The notes: generated from the letters alone by a model not told the origin. A stretch of DNA of 61,088 nucleotides from Chloroflexota bacterium (GCA_016210565.1 JACQUA010000039.1:1-61088), one strand, 5' to 3'. Shown: positions 8,887 to 18,548, numbered from the stretch's first letter. Numbers and translations are program-made.

Positions 8887-10056
8887 TCAGTCGCCTTTTG
8901 AACGGGCGGCCTGGACCACTACTTCGTCGCCTTCGACAGCCAGGGTAGCGCCGAGCTCCCTGCACCAGGGATCGATGTAACGCAGCACTTCGTCAAACCG
9001 GGGATCGGTCCGCGCCAGGAATTCCGGCTCCGCCCGCTGGTTAACCCACCCGGGAAGAAATGACACCTTCTGCACTCCGTCCTTGCCGATCACGCACCGG
9101 ACCATCATCGTATAGGACTTGTCCCGCGGCCCACTGAAGCGTTCCGACCCCGGCTCGGGCGACCACTGGCGGTAAACGAGGGACATCCGCCTCGGCTTCA
9201 CTCCCGGCGGCGGTTTCAAATGATGGGGCGTTTCCAGGGCAAAGCTGCCCACGCTGTAAAAAATGGCCCGCCCTTTGTATACCTCGATTCCCTTGAGGAT
9301 GTGGGGATGATGCCCGAAAATTAGATCGGCGCCGGCATCGATGACCCGGTGTCCAAGCACAGGTTGATACATGGCCAGCGCCCCCGGGACAAAATGGATC
9401 CCCCAGTGGATCGAGACGATTACCGCGTCCACCTGCGCCCGCAGCCTGCGGACATCTTCCTCCATGGCCAGGACATCGCCCTCACGGGGTATGGTTACTA
9501 TCAGCGGGGGAGTGCCGGGCTCGAACTCCTGCATCTCGTAGTAGGTGGCAACTTTGATGGGAGCGACACCCGGTTTTTCCTCCCGCGCCTCGTACTCGGG
9601 AGGAAGCACGCAGTTGTAGGCCAGGAATCCTACCCGGATTCCTTTTCGTTCAACGATAGCCGGTCTTCTCGCCTCGGCGATGTCCTTTCCGGCCCCTATC
9701 ACCTGCATTCCATGGTTGCGGAGCACATCGAGTGTTTCCAGCACCGCCTCGGGACCGTAGTCAAAGCCGTGATTGCTGGCGCGGGAAACCACGTCAAACC
9801 CGGCGTGGACCAGCGATTTGACGTTGTCCGGATGCGCCCGGCCGTACCACGTGGTCGGACGGTCGCGCCATTGCATGCAGCCCTTCGTCGCCAGGTCCCA
9901 CTCCAGTTGACAGAAACGTACGTCCGCCTCCTTGATTTTCTGATGCACGTTGGCGAAGAGAGAGTCCGGCGATTCACCGTACTCCACCCGCCTCGGGCCC
10001 ACATCACCCACCAGGTGAGTTACCACGGTGTTATTTGAGCCTTTCCCGCCAGTCAC
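8887..10056 (-). CDS. CapA family metallophosphatase-fold protein 2
   Basis: A 389-residue paralogue of the downstream gene. It keeps GDVGPRR, ASNHGFDYG, SIHWGIHFVPG and GADLIFGHHPHILKGIE, so the metal-binding layout of the CapA fold is intact. It has no signal peptide. The start is a GTG at 10056 preceded by AAAGGA. The central region ALAMYQ-x5-VIDAGADL aligns with the paralogue, indicating an ancient tandem duplication. It follows SBP4 by 106 bases. Whether the two CapA proteins form a heteromer cannot be told from sequence. Confidence 0.88.
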   Translation of the reverse strand: MTGGKGSNNTVVTHLVGDVGPRRVEYGESPDSLFANVHQKIKEADVRFCQLEWDLATKGCMQWRDRPTTWYGRAHPDNVKSLVHAGFDVVSRASNHGFDYGPEAVLETLDVLRNHGMQVIGAGKDIAEARRPAIVERKGIRVGFLAYNCVLPPEYEAREEKPGVAPIKVATYYEMQEFEPGTPPLIVTIPREGDVLAMEEDVRRLRAQVDAVIVSIHWGIHFVPGALAMYQPVLGHRVIDAGADLIFGHHPHILKGIEVYKGRAIFYSVGSFALETPHHLKPPPGVKPRRMSLVYRQWSPEPGSERFSGPRDKSYTMMVRCVIGKDGVQKVSFLPGWVNQRAEPEFLARTDPRFDEVLRYIDPWCRELGATLAVEGDEVVVQAARSKGD

Positions 10057-10162
10057 GGTTCGTTCCTTTCTGTAAGATTACCCGGCAGCCGCACCGCGGG
10101 CGTTCCGCCCGCGCCCCGCCAGCAGGCGCACAGGCAAGATGCCAGTGGCACGGGACACCGGT

Positions 10163-11341
10163 TCATTTCTTCATGGCATTGTCTACAATTTCTTTCGCAA
10201 AAGTCAAGGCTTTTTCCCGGAAGAGGATGAACCCTTCGTCATCAAAGAAAACCGTTTCTCCCGGCTGGCGCAGGAAAAGCGGATGTATGCCTTCCGTGGA
10301 CACGTCGAGACGAGCGCTGGGATTACCGTAGCTCTGGGCGAAGACGGTTTGTCCTTCTTTGGTCAACAGCCAGTTCACGAAGACCCTGGCAGCGTTCGGG
10401 TGTGCGAATCTGGCCGGTACAGAAAACGCGCCACTGCCGGCAATGCTGTACGTGCCCTCTTTCATGGTTGCGGCATCCACAGGGGCCCCCAACCGGACAA
10501 ATTCGACGAAAGTCCCCGTGTGCGGCCCCAGGCCAATCGCAAATTTCCCCCGGGCCACCGACTCCACAAGCTGGCGCAGGTCCCTCTGGATAACCACGTC
10601 TTGCTGCCTTATCAATTGCGTGAGAAACTCAGCGGCCTCCTGCGGATTCCAGACCTTGTTCGCCAGGAAGGCGATGAAGGTCCCCCCTCCGCCGGCGATC
10701 GTCGGATCGTTCAAGATGATCTTCCCCTTGTACTGGGGTTTCAGCAAGTCCCTGTAGCTGGTTAGCTCCCCTCTTTTGACAAGATCGGAGTTGAATATGA
10801 CGTCGCGCTTTATCCCGACCGTTATCGCGATGACGGTCTTCTCCCTGTCCACAAAGGGGAATTTCCCGCCCGACCAGGCATTGGCATCGGTCACCTCGGG
10901 AAGAACCAGGAGAGAATCCATGGGGCCGAGAAGACCGGCCGGTTTGAAAACCGCGATGTTCGTCGAAGTGCCGATGAAGAACAGATCGGCCAGGTACAGC
11001 CCCGCCCTGTTTTCCGCATTCACTTTGGCCATGACTTCCAGGGCCTTGCTGAAGGACGCGAACTCGGCCTCGATGCCGAATTTCTTCATGAATGCCTCGG
11101 ACAGGGCCACCCTCGGACCCGGGCCCAACGTCTCGTAGATGGTCAGTTTGCCCTCTTTCCTGGCTTCCGCCAGTGTGCTTTCCCAGGCGCGCTCCCAGCC
11201 GGGTTTGGACGGGGCCTCGGGAACCCCTGCGGCAGGGGGCTTCTGAGCGGCAGGCGAAGAACTACCCGGCGCCGGTCCGCAGGCCACGGCCAGCAAGCCA
11301 GCCAGGACAAAAGCCGTCACCAAACAAAACAACTTCTTCAT
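10163..11341 (-). CDS. SBP4: extracellular solute-binding lipoprotein
   Basis: A 392-residue SBP. The ATG at 11341 (after AAGGAGG) was preferred over an earlier in-frame ATG because it puts MKK at the start of a clean lipoprotein signal ending in LAVAC (Cys21). Hallmark PGWERAWESTLAEARKEG, then KPQYKGKIILNDPTIAGGGG, a VESVARGKFAI segment, HPNAARVFVNWLLTKEGQ and LDVSTEG. The Q-Y-KGK and NWLL variants group it with SBP6, SBP8 and SBP9 rather than with SBP1-3. It is first in the minus-strand series and divergent from the plus-strand operon starting at 11628. Confidence 0.9.
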   Translation of the reverse strand: MKKLFCLVTAFVLAGLLAVACGPAPGSSSPAAQKPPAAGVPEAPSKPGWERAWESTLAEARKEGKLTIYETLGPGPRVALSEAFMKKFGIEAEFASFSKALEVMAKVNAENRAGLYLADLFFIGTSTNIAVFKPAGLLGPMDSLLVLPEVTDANAWSGGKFPFVDREKTVIAITVGIKRDVIFNSDLVKRGELTSYRDLLKPQYKGKIILNDPTIAGGGGTFIAFLANKVWNPQEAAEFLTQLIRQQDVVIQRDLRQLVESVARGKFAIGLGPHTGTFVEFVRLGAPVDAATMKEGTYSIAGSGAFSVPARFAHPNAARVFVNWLLTKEGQTVFAQSYGNPSARLDVSTEGIHPLFLRQPGETVFFDDEGFILFREKALTFAKEIVDNAMKK

Positions 11342-11558
11342 TTTCCGTTCCTCCTTGTCCAACAAAAGGTGCATCCAAACTGTAACGCAACTTTATCATT
11401 CCTCACATCACGATGTCAACGGGTGTCACGCCGCCCCGGAAGCGGCGCCCGTATCGCCCGGGGCATCGGGGCGGTCCCGGAGCAGACCCGCCGTTATCGC
11501 CGCAGCTACCTATCCCCACCACCAAGGCTGACTACTCACTACTCGCTCCTCCGGCCTA

Positions 11559-11587
11559 TTGCATTTTCGGCGGCAATGTTGTATCGT
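11559..11587 (+). promoter_or_regulatory. Likely promoter of the SBP5 operon
   Basis: TTGCAT at 11559-11564 and TATCGT at 11582-11587 are separated by 17 bases and lie about 40 bases upstream of the SBP5 start, in the divergent gap. The match to a housekeeping promoter is moderate. Confidence 0.4.
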
Positions 11588-11627
11588 TATGGCATTCAAC
11601 TAAATAAGAAGAGTGAGGATGCATCGC

Positions 11628-12785
11628 ATGAAACACTTACATCCAGTGGTCGCCATCGTTATCTTGCTGGTCACTGTCTTGGCCGCCTGCGCCCCGCGCG
11701 AAGCGGCGCCGGCGACGTCCCCCCAATCAGTCGCCGTACCGGTCAAGCCGGCCAGAACCGGCTGGGAAGCGGATTGGGAAAGTGTGGTAGCCGCGGCCAG
11801 GAAAGAGGGCGTGCTGAGTATCTACGACCAGTGGGGGCCCCAGGCCAGGATAGAGCTAAACAAGGCTTTCAAGGACAAGTTTGGCATTGATATCGAGTTC
11901 ACCTCGGTAGGCAAAAGCTCCGAGTTGGTGCCCAAGCTGGACCGGGAACGCCGGGCTGGCCTATACCTCGCCGACGTCCTTGGCGCCGGCATCGTCACCA
12001 TCCTGACCGAAATGAAACCCGCCGGCATTCTCGCCCCCATAGAATCCATGCTCATCCTGCCCGATGCGAAGGACACCAGGAACTGGACCGGCGGCAGGAT
12101 CTTCGTCGATGCGGGCAAACTGGCCGTCGGCCTGAGCTCGGACTTCAACTCGTACGTCGGGCGCAATACCGAGCTCGTGAAGGATGGCGAGATAAAGTCC
12201 TATTACGACTTCCTGGAGCCGAAATGGAAGGGCAAGATCGTGCTGGCCGATCCCACCGTGACCGGCTCCGGCAACGGGTGGGTGTTCACTATGGCGGGAC
12301 TCCTCGGCGTGGATAAGACCAAGGACTACCTGCGTCAGTTCGTGAAGCAGGACCCGGCCATAGTCAGGGACCTGCGTCTCCAGGTGGAGGGCCTGGCCAG
12401 AGGGAAATACGCCTTGTACGCCGGCGTCCACGCGCCCACTATGAATGAATTCAAGAACATGGGCGCGCCGGTGGACAAGCTGCGGGTAAAGGAAGGCGGG
12501 TCCGGCTCCGCCGGCTCCGGTTCTATCGCCATGCCCGCCGGTCAACTGCCACACCCCAACGCCGCCAGGGTCTTCATCAACTGGCTGCTTACCAAAGAGG
12601 GCCAGACAGTTTTCAGTAAGGGCTATTTACGTCCCAGCGCCAGGCTGGACGTCTCTACCGCTGGCTTCGAGGACTCTGTTCCGCTGGCGGGCGAAAAGGT
12701 GGTGGTTGAAGACGAAGACGGCATCAAGCTGAAGGGCGAATTGCTGCCAGTTGCCAGAGAGATATTCGCGCCGCTGATGAAGTAG
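11628..12785 (+). CDS. SBP5: extracellular solute-binding lipoprotein
   Basis: A 385-residue SBP. The ATG at 11628 has GAGG nine bases upstream; two earlier in-frame starts (11613, 11619) have none at a useful distance. The signal ends in VLAAC (Cys21). Hallmark TGWEADWESVVAAARKEG, then EPKWKGKIVLADPTVTGSGN, a QVEGLARGKYAL segment, HPNAARVFINWLLTKEGQ and LDVSTAGF. It heads a plus-strand operon and ends only 10 bases before the flavoprotein gene, so the two are surely co-transcribed. Receptor role is by family; ligand unknown. Confidence 0.9.
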   Translation: MKHLHPVVAIVILLVTVLAACAPREAAPATSPQSVAVPVKPARTGWEADWESVVAAARKEGVLSIYDQWGPQARIELNKAFKDKFGIDIEFTSVGKSSELVPKLDRERRAGLYLADVLGAGIVTILTEMKPAGILAPIESMLILPDAKDTRNWTGGRIFVDAGKLAVGLSSDFNSYVGRNTELVKDGEIKSYYDFLEPKWKGKIVLADPTVTGSGNGWVFTMAGLLGVDKTKDYLRQFVKQDPAIVRDLRLQVEGLARGKYALYAGVHAPTMNEFKNMGAPVDKLRVKEGGSGSAGSGSIAMPAGQLPHPNAARVFINWLLTKEGQTVFSKGYLRPSARLDVSTAGFEDSVPLAGEKVVVEDEDGIKLKGELLPVAREIFAPLMK

Positions 12786-12795
12786 CAAAGATGCC

Positions 12796-14505
12796 ATGAC
12801 TCAAATGCAATATGACGTCCTGGTCATCGGCGGAGGGCTGGCTGGGTGTTGGGCGGCCCTCCGGGCCGGGGAACTGACGGATAAAGTGCTCCTCGTGGAT
12901 ATCGCCACAGTGTCCAAGAGCGGATCGAGTTCCTTCTCCGGGGCCGGCATCCTGATGCCCGATGAAACGGACGACCTCGATATCTGGCAAAAGGAGATCG
13001 TGGAGAAGGGCCAGTTCCTGAACGACCAGGACTGGGTCCGGGTCATGCTGGAGGAACAGTCTCTGAGGATGGCGGACATGGGCCGTTGGGGCCTGACTTT
13101 CGAACTCGATGATCGTGGCAAGGTTTTGCGACATGTCGGGCTCAACCATGATACTACTCGGATCGTGACCGTCGACAGCCACGAGATGATGGAAGTGCTG
13201 AGGAGGCAGCTTGAGGCCAGAGGCATACCCATCCTGGAAAGGACCATGATGACCCGACTCTTGACCTCCGACGGACGATCTCCCACCGCGGGCACGGTGG
13301 TTGGCGCCACTGGCTTCCATATACGCACCGGAGAGGTTTTCTCAGTCAACGCAGGCGCTACGGTAATCGCCTCGGGCTCAGTAGGCTCACTGGGGGGCTG
13401 CGGCGAGGGACTGAACATGGCCTACCTGGCAGGCGCAAAGATCTTCAACGTGGAGTTCGCTCGTGCCTTCGATAAGTCCGGGTTTGAGGGCAAGTACATG
13501 CACGTCCACCTCAACACCTATCAGCGCCTGGGTATGAGGCTGATCAACAAGAACGGTGAGAGGTTCATGGTGCGATACCTTCCGGACCTCATGGAACGGG
13601 GGAAGCGGGAGGACCTGGGACTGGCCATAGTCTCCGAAGGAATGCAGGGCCGGGCGCCCATCTACATGGACCTCCGGCACCTCGACGAAAACCACATGAA
13701 TAAGCTTTATACCCTTCCCTCAACGACCCGGGTGGTCAACGCCCTCAAAGAGGAGGGGATTGATTTCAGGACGCGGCCGGTGGAATACGTGGTCACTTCT
13801 GGCCCTATTACCATGCGGTGCGGCGGTATCAAAATCAACACTTTTGCCGAGACCAACCTGCCGGGACTTTATGTCGCCGGCGAGGCCAGTGGTTTCCCGG
13901 GCCACGGTACCTATTCCGTGGGCGGGGTCAATCTGGCTTTGTGCTGTGTCGAAGGCTACCGCGCCGGGGAGTTTGCGGCCAGATATGCCCGCGAGAACGG
14001 CCGGCGGCAAGTAGTCCCGAGGCAGATCAAAGCCCTGGTGGCCCAGACCTTCAGTCCCTTGAAGGCCCGGGCGGGGCTGACGCCCGGTGCGCTATGTGAG
14101 GAGATCGATAAGTCTCTCAGTCCGGCCCGGGTGGCGGTGTTCAGAGATGCGGCCACCATCCGCACAATCCTGGAGCACGTGACGGAGTGGAAGGAGCAGG
14201 CGGCCCGACTACAGGCGACGGACCACCACGAGTTGATGAAGGCCAACCGGATGGCCTCCTATGTTCAGGCCGTGGCGCTCATCTTCCGCGCCAATCTTAT
14301 GCGCGAGGAGACCCGGGGCAACAACATACGCGTCGATTTTCCTTACAAAGACAACATCGACTGGCTCAAGTGGGTTATCCAGTGGGCAGACGAAGAGAGA
14401 AAGCCCCGAATAGGCGCGGTGCCTGTGCCGCTTTATCGATATCCCGTGAGACCGAAGGAATACACAAGAATACCGGCAAATTTACCTTTCCCCAAAAACC
14501 AATGA
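12796..14505 (+). CDS. FAD oxidoreductase 1 (fumarate reductase/SdhA-AprA-like flavoprotein)
   Basis: A 569-residue flavoprotein of the FAD_binding_2 family (PF00890). The N-terminal dinucleotide motif is VLVIGGGLAGCWAALRAGE. A segment HLNTYQRLGMRLINKNGERFM near residue 235-255 resembles the substrate-side region of fumarate reductase-type proteins, and PGLYVAGEASGFPGHGTYSVGG followed by ALCCVEGYRAGEFA near residues 355-395 closes the FAD site. A C-terminal helical domain follows, as in SdhA/AprA. No signal peptide, haem or FMN domain is present, so it is a cytoplasmic flavin subunit. It is sandwiched between SBP5 and SBP6 with 10-base gaps. No strong ribosome site is seen; the ATG at 12805 is an alternative start. 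Substrate unknown. Confidence 0.88.
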   Translation: MTQMQYDVLVIGGGLAGCWAALRAGELTDKVLLVDIATVSKSGSSSFSGAGILMPDETDDLDIWQKEIVEKGQFLNDQDWVRVMLEEQSLRMADMGRWGLTFELDDRGKVLRHVGLNHDTTRIVTVDSHEMMEVLRRQLEARGIPILERTMMTRLLTSDGRSPTAGTVVGATGFHIRTGEVFSVNAGATVIASGSVGSLGGCGEGLNMAYLAGAKIFNVEFARAFDKSGFEGKYMHVHLNTYQRLGMRLINKNGERFMVRYLPDLMERGKREDLGLAIVSEGMQGRAPIYMDLRHLDENHMNKLYTLPSTTRVVNALKEEGIDFRTRPVEYVVTSGPITMRCGGIKINTFAETNLPGLYVAGEASGFPGHGTYSVGGVNLALCCVEGYRAGEFAARYARENGRRQVVPRQIKALVAQTFSPLKARAGLTPGALCEEIDKSLSPARVAVFRDAATIRTILEHVTEWKEQAARLQATDHHELMKANRMASYVQAVALIFRANLMREETRGNNIRVDFPYKDNIDWLKWVIQWADEERKPRIGAVPVPLYRYPVRPKEYTRIPANLPFPKNQ

Positions 14506-14515
14506 GGGAGGGACA

Positions 14516-15667
14516 ATGAACAGGATAGCGGTATCATTGGCAGTGCTGCTGGCAGCGATATCTGTGGTAGCCTGCACGTTCCCGGCAACTCCTGCTCCCG
14601 AGGCGAAGACGCCGGCGACTGCGGGCCCGGCCGCCGCGCCGCAGACGGCTCCCTGGGCCAATATCGTTGCTGAAGCCAGGAAGGAAAGAACGGTTACCAT
14701 CTATTCCGTCGATTGGAGCGCCGGGACCAGGATGGCTTTGAGCGAGGCCTTCCGTAAACAGTTCGGCATAGACCTGGAGTTCACCAATTTCGGCCGGGCC
14801 GCTGAGGAAGTGGCCCGGGTACAGATGGAGCGGTCGGCCGGTTTGAACCTAGCGGACGTCTACACCAACGGCTCCCCTTTGATAACCAGCATGAAGCCGG
14901 CAGGCCACCTGGGGAATATGGAGCCGCTCCTGGTACTACCCGAGGTGGTCGACCCGAAAGGATGGGGCGGCAGGTTCCCTTGGATGGACAAGGACAAGAC
15001 GACGGTAGCAATGAGCGCCGTCATGCAACGCTATATTTCATTCAACACCGATCAGGTCAAGAAGAACGAAATTACTTCTTTCCGGGATTTGCTGAAACCG
15101 CAGTACAAGGGCAAGATGGCCCTGAACGACCCCAGCCTGGGCGGCGGGGGCGCGTCGCTGTTCGGGTTCCTGGCTGAGACCTGGAGCCTTGAGGAGTCCA
15201 AGAGCCTTCTCACCGCGTTGATCAAACAGCAGGATGTCGCGATGACCCGGGATGGTCGTCTCCAGGTGGAATGGGTGGCCCGGGGCAAATACGCCATCGC
15301 CCTGGCGGCGATGTCGGGACCCATGAACGAGTTCCGCAAAGCCGGCGCGCCCCTAGAAAACGTTGTGGCCCAGGAAGGGTCGCGGGTGTCCGCGGCGGCG
15401 GGACGGATCGGCGTTCCGGTGACCCCGGCGCATCCCAACGCCTCCCGCGTCTTCGTCAACTGGCTCCTGTCCAAAGAGGGGCAGGCCATCTTCGCCCGGA
15501 CTTATGGCTATCCCAGCCTGCGTACTGACATTCCGACGGACGGCATCGATCCGGAAGTGCTGCCCAAACAGGGAGAGAAACTGGTCCTGGAGACCGAGGA
15601 AGCCATCCTGTTCAAGCCGGAGATGCTCAATATCCTTATTGACGTGATGCAGCAGGCAGCCAAATAG
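14516..15667 (+). CDS. SBP6: extracellular solute-binding lipoprotein
   Basis: A 383-residue SBP whose signal ends in SVVAC (Cys20). The N-terminal hallmark is shortened: only APWANIVAEARKE remains, lacking the second Trp found in most paralogues. KPQYKGKMALNDPSLGGGG, VEWVARGKYAI, HPNASRVFVNWLLSKEGQ and DIPTDGIDP are all present. GGGAGG lies four bases before the ATG. It follows FAD oxidoreductase 1 by 10 bases and precedes the second M29-like gene by 142 bases. Confidence 0.9.
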   Translation: MNRIAVSLAVLLAAISVVACTFPATPAPEAKTPATAGPAAAPQTAPWANIVAEARKERTVTIYSVDWSAGTRMALSEAFRKQFGIDLEFTNFGRAAEEVARVQMERSAGLNLADVYTNGSPLITSMKPAGHLGNMEPLLVLPEVVDPKGWGGRFPWMDKDKTTVAMSAVMQRYISFNTDQVKKNEITSFRDLLKPQYKGKMALNDPSLGGGGASLFGFLAETWSLEESKSLLTALIKQQDVAMTRDGRLQVEWVARGKYAIALAAMSGPMNEFRKAGAPLENVVAQEGSRVSAAAGRIGVPVTPAHPNASRVFVNWLLSKEGQAIFARTYGYPSLRTDIPTDGIDPEVLPKQGEKLVLETEEAILFKPEMLNILIDVMQQAAK

Positions 15668-15809
15668 CCAGCCGTAGGAACCGTTGCGACAACCGTTGTG
15701 GTTGTCGAGCGGTTATCCCGAGGTGGGTTTGCAGCCTGAGAAGTCTTCCCCTACTCGGGGTCGAGGACGACCCCGAGGCCAAAAACTAAGCCCTGGAGGA
15801 AGAAGTCCT

Positions 15810-17027
15810 GTGAACAAGACCCCTGGCGTCCCTGAGCCGAGGTTTCCTGAAATCCCGGAGAATATCTCCCTGGAACACATACTCCCCACCATTCGCGTCA
15901 TCGCGCAGCGCAAGCATGCGGGGTATGAATACCCCGGCCTGGACGTAAAGCCCGGCAAGAAATACCTCATCCTGGCTGACAGCACCAACGACCCGCTGGT
16001 GACCCGGGCCCTGGCCCTGGCGGTCAGGGAGGGAGGAGGACTGGTTCAGACCGTTGTCCTCGAGGGCTATGCCGGGATGACCGAGCCAGTCGACCTGCTG
16101 GATACGATGTTCTCCACCAACTGGTTTCCTTCCTGGGTCTGGGAGGCCATGGCCGGAATGGACGTGGTGATCATGAGCCTCTTTCTACTGGTCGTTTACA
16201 CCCCCAACATCCCCGTCGATCCAAGGGGGAAACCGAAACTGGTGAACCTGGGATTGCCGCGAGACCTCTATTTGCCCGAATGCCATAGCTTTCCCACCGC
16301 GGTCAAAGACGCGCTGGATAAGGAGACCTGGGAGATGATGGTCTACGCCAGGAGGATCGAACTGACCAGCCTCGAAGGAACGGATCTGACGTGGACGGTG
16401 ACCCGCGAAAGGTGGGAAGAAGGCATACGAAAGGACCTGGCCACCCACGGCGTGGGCTACTATCCCGGACATCTGATGATTCCCCTTCCCAGCAGGGACG
16501 TGGAAGGAAGGCTGGTTACCGGCAGTATCACCTTCGGCGGGCCCGTGCCGTGCACCACGCTGGTAATTGAGGAAGGAAAGGCTACCTCCGTTGAAGGAGA
16601 AGGTAAGTTCGCGGATGTCCTGCGCCGCTCTTTCCAAGAGTTCCGCGACGCCAGATCGGTGCGCCTTCCGGGTCCGGGGATCAACTGGCTGACCACCATG
16701 GCCATGGGCACGCACCCCAAGGGCCGTCCGGGGCGTCCCTGGAACAAAATGTCCGGCTCCGGCCGGATGCGCGCCTGGGGCGCCGGGCACAGCCGGTCGG
16801 GTATAATCCATACCTCGGTCGGGGAAGCCGTGGTCAGCCGCGACCGCCGCATCATACGGCACGTGAACCAGTTCTTCTCCACGCTGGTCGCCGATGGCAA
16901 GAAGATAATCGACAAGGGACATCTGGTTACCCTCGATGACCCCAAGGTTGCCAGAATCGCGGAGAAGTACGGCGATCCCGCGCAACTGCTCCGAGAAGAC
17001 TGGATCCCTGACCTGACGGCAAACTGA
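15810..17027 (+). CDS. M29 aminopeptidase-like protein 2
   Basis: A 405-residue protein. The start is GTG at 15810, with GGAGGA nine bases upstream; the longer frame from 15684 runs through a GGGGTCG repeat and is rejected. VKPGKKYLILADSTNDP near residue 50 is the usual M29/AmpS N-terminal strand. The C-terminal stretch IIDKGHL-x4-DDPKV-x3-A-x4-GDP-x2-LLR-x-DW matches the protein at 3180-4640, and a short HVNQFFST precedes it where the paralogue has HVHNYFAT. Middle regions differ widely. It sits between SBP6 and SBP7. A metalloenzyme acting on the ligand of the neighbouring receptors is plausible but unproved. Confidence 0.75.
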   Translation: MNKTPGVPEPRFPEIPENISLEHILPTIRVIAQRKHAGYEYPGLDVKPGKKYLILADSTNDPLVTRALALAVREGGGLVQTVVLEGYAGMTEPVDLLDTMFSTNWFPSWVWEAMAGMDVVIMSLFLLVVYTPNIPVDPRGKPKLVNLGLPRDLYLPECHSFPTAVKDALDKETWEMMVYARRIELTSLEGTDLTWTVTRERWEEGIRKDLATHGVGYYPGHLMIPLPSRDVEGRLVTGSITFGGPVPCTTLVIEEGKATSVEGEGKFADVLRRSFQEFRDARSVRLPGPGINWLTTMAMGTHPKGRPGRPWNKMSGSGRMRAWGAGHSRSGIIHTSVGEAVVSRDRRIIRHVNQFFSTLVADGKKIIDKGHLVTLDDPKVARIAEKYGDPAQLLREDWIPDLTAN

Positions 17028-17064
17028 GACCCTCGTTTTGAAACCTACTCGCAGGAGAACGCCG

Positions 17065-18204
17065 ATGAAGAAGTCGTGCCTTTTGACCCTGATGGTCCTG
17101 ATAACGATCAGTACGGCCTGCAGCCGGCCGGCGACCTCGCCCGAGGCCGGCTCGACGCGCGCCGCCGCTCCGGGGGCGGTGACCAGGCCGGCCTGGGAAC
17201 AGGACTGGGAAAAGACCCTGGCGGAGGGCAGGAGTGAGGGCAGGGTGTTGCTCCTTTCCTCCTTTGCCGAGGCCCGTGACACCGTGGGCGCCGCGTTCAA
17301 AGAGAAATTCGGCATCGAAGTCGAAGTCGTGGTGGGCCGGGATAAAGAGATTTCTGCCAAAGTGCTAAATGAGCGCCGGGCCGGGCTCTACCTGCCAGAT
17401 ATCTACCTGTCCGGCACCTCCTCCATTGCGTCTTTCAATGAGCTCGGGCCGGACTTCCTGGTGCCGATGAAGCCCTTCTTGGCGCTGCCGGAGGTGCTGG
17501 ACCCGAAGGTTTGGATGGATGGAGGGCCGAAGTTCGTAGACCCCGAAGGTAAGGTGATGTCGTACCTTGTCGGGGCCAGCGCGCCGATGTCCATCAACAC
17601 GGACATGGTCCGGACGGATGAGATCAAGTCCTATCGCGATCTGCTGGACCGGAAGTGGAAGGGCAAGATTGTAGTCATGGACCCGTCGGTCGGCGGGGCG
17701 GGTACCGCCTTCTTCTTCATCGTATGGGAATTGATGGGGCCGGACTTTGTCGCGGACCTGGGAAACCAGGACCTGGCCATAACCACGGATGCACGCCTGC
17801 AGGTGGAGTGGCTGGCTCGGGGCAAATACCAGATCTCCGGCGCCATCAGTTCGGACGTCTACACCCAGTTCCTCCAGGCCGGCGCGCCTATCAGGGTCAT
17901 TGTGCCGGCGGAAGGGACGTCGATCACGACGGGAAAAGGCGGAGTGGCCATCCTGAATAGGGCGCCCCACCCCAACGCCGCGAAAGTGCTGATTAACTGG
18001 CTTCTCACCAAGGAAGGCCAGACAGTCATGTCACGGGTGGCGAACCTCTCCAGCCGGCGGGTCGATGTGTCTACAGAGTGGGTGGAGCCCTACAAGCTCA
18101 TCGTTCCGGGCAAGCAGTACATCGATGGGGAAAGCGCCGCAGCGCTGGCCAAGAAGGCCGAAATGCAAAAGATATCCAAAGACGTCTGGAACATTAAGAA
18201 GTAA
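17065..18204 (+). CDS. SBP7: extracellular solute-binding lipoprotein
   Basis: A 379-residue SBP. The ATG at 17065 follows AGGAGA and begins MKKSC with a signal ending in ISTAC (Cys19); a TTG 27 bases upstream is rejected. Hallmark PAWEQDWEKTLAEGRSEG, then DRKWKGKIVVMDPSVGGAGT, VEWLARGKYQI, HPNAAKVLINWLLTKEGQ and DVSTEWVEP. It follows the M29-like gene by 37 bases and ends the plus-strand operon. It is more divergent in its first lobe than the other members, so its ligand probably differs. Confidence 0.9.
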   Translation: MKKSCLLTLMVLITISTACSRPATSPEAGSTRAAAPGAVTRPAWEQDWEKTLAEGRSEGRVLLLSSFAEARDTVGAAFKEKFGIEVEVVVGRDKEISAKVLNERRAGLYLPDIYLSGTSSIASFNELGPDFLVPMKPFLALPEVLDPKVWMDGGPKFVDPEGKVMSYLVGASAPMSINTDMVRTDEIKSYRDLLDRKWKGKIVVMDPSVGGAGTAFFFIVWELMGPDFVADLGNQDLAITTDARLQVEWLARGKYQISGAISSDVYTQFLQAGAPIRVIVPAEGTSITTGKGGVAILNRAPHPNAAKVLINWLLTKEGQTVMSRVANLSSRRVDVSTEWVEPYKLIVPGKQYIDGESAAALAKKAEMQKISKDVWNIKK

Positions 18205-18548
18205 TCTTCCGGTACCAACTCGCTACGCCCAGATCGCGGTCCGATGCAATTTCGATCGTGCTGGGCTGGGTCTGGCGCCCCGGCAATTCTGGTAGTGTTC
18301 AGGGGTAGTCCATCCGCAGCAGCCAGCGGTCGCATACTGTCCCCGACCACGTCATGGATACCAAATCAAACGACAACTACATGCCCGAACGCCAAGGATG
18401 GGGTTCTCTCACCGGTGGGTGCGCTTCCCGATGACGCATCGGGGCGCTGCCGCGCCATTTCTCGTGCACGTCGTGGGCCGCTTTCATTCTCAGCCGTTGC
18501 TGCGGCGGGTTCGCACAGCCACGCCGCTTCTCCACCACCCCGCTGTGC
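18205..18548. other. Gene-free convergent gap
   Basis: These 344 bases separate two convergent blocks. I see no gene. There is a CCCGATGACGCATCGGGG palindrome near 18428-18446 and the tail CTTAACCCACCCTAC at about 18548-18562, shared with repeats at 34400-34470 and 55149-55298. No clear terminator with a T-run was found. Confidence 0.5.

Noticed and set aside
7645..10056. Capsule (poly-gamma-glutamate) synthesis genes
   Set aside because: Only CapA-like folds are present, without membrane anchors and without capB/capC.
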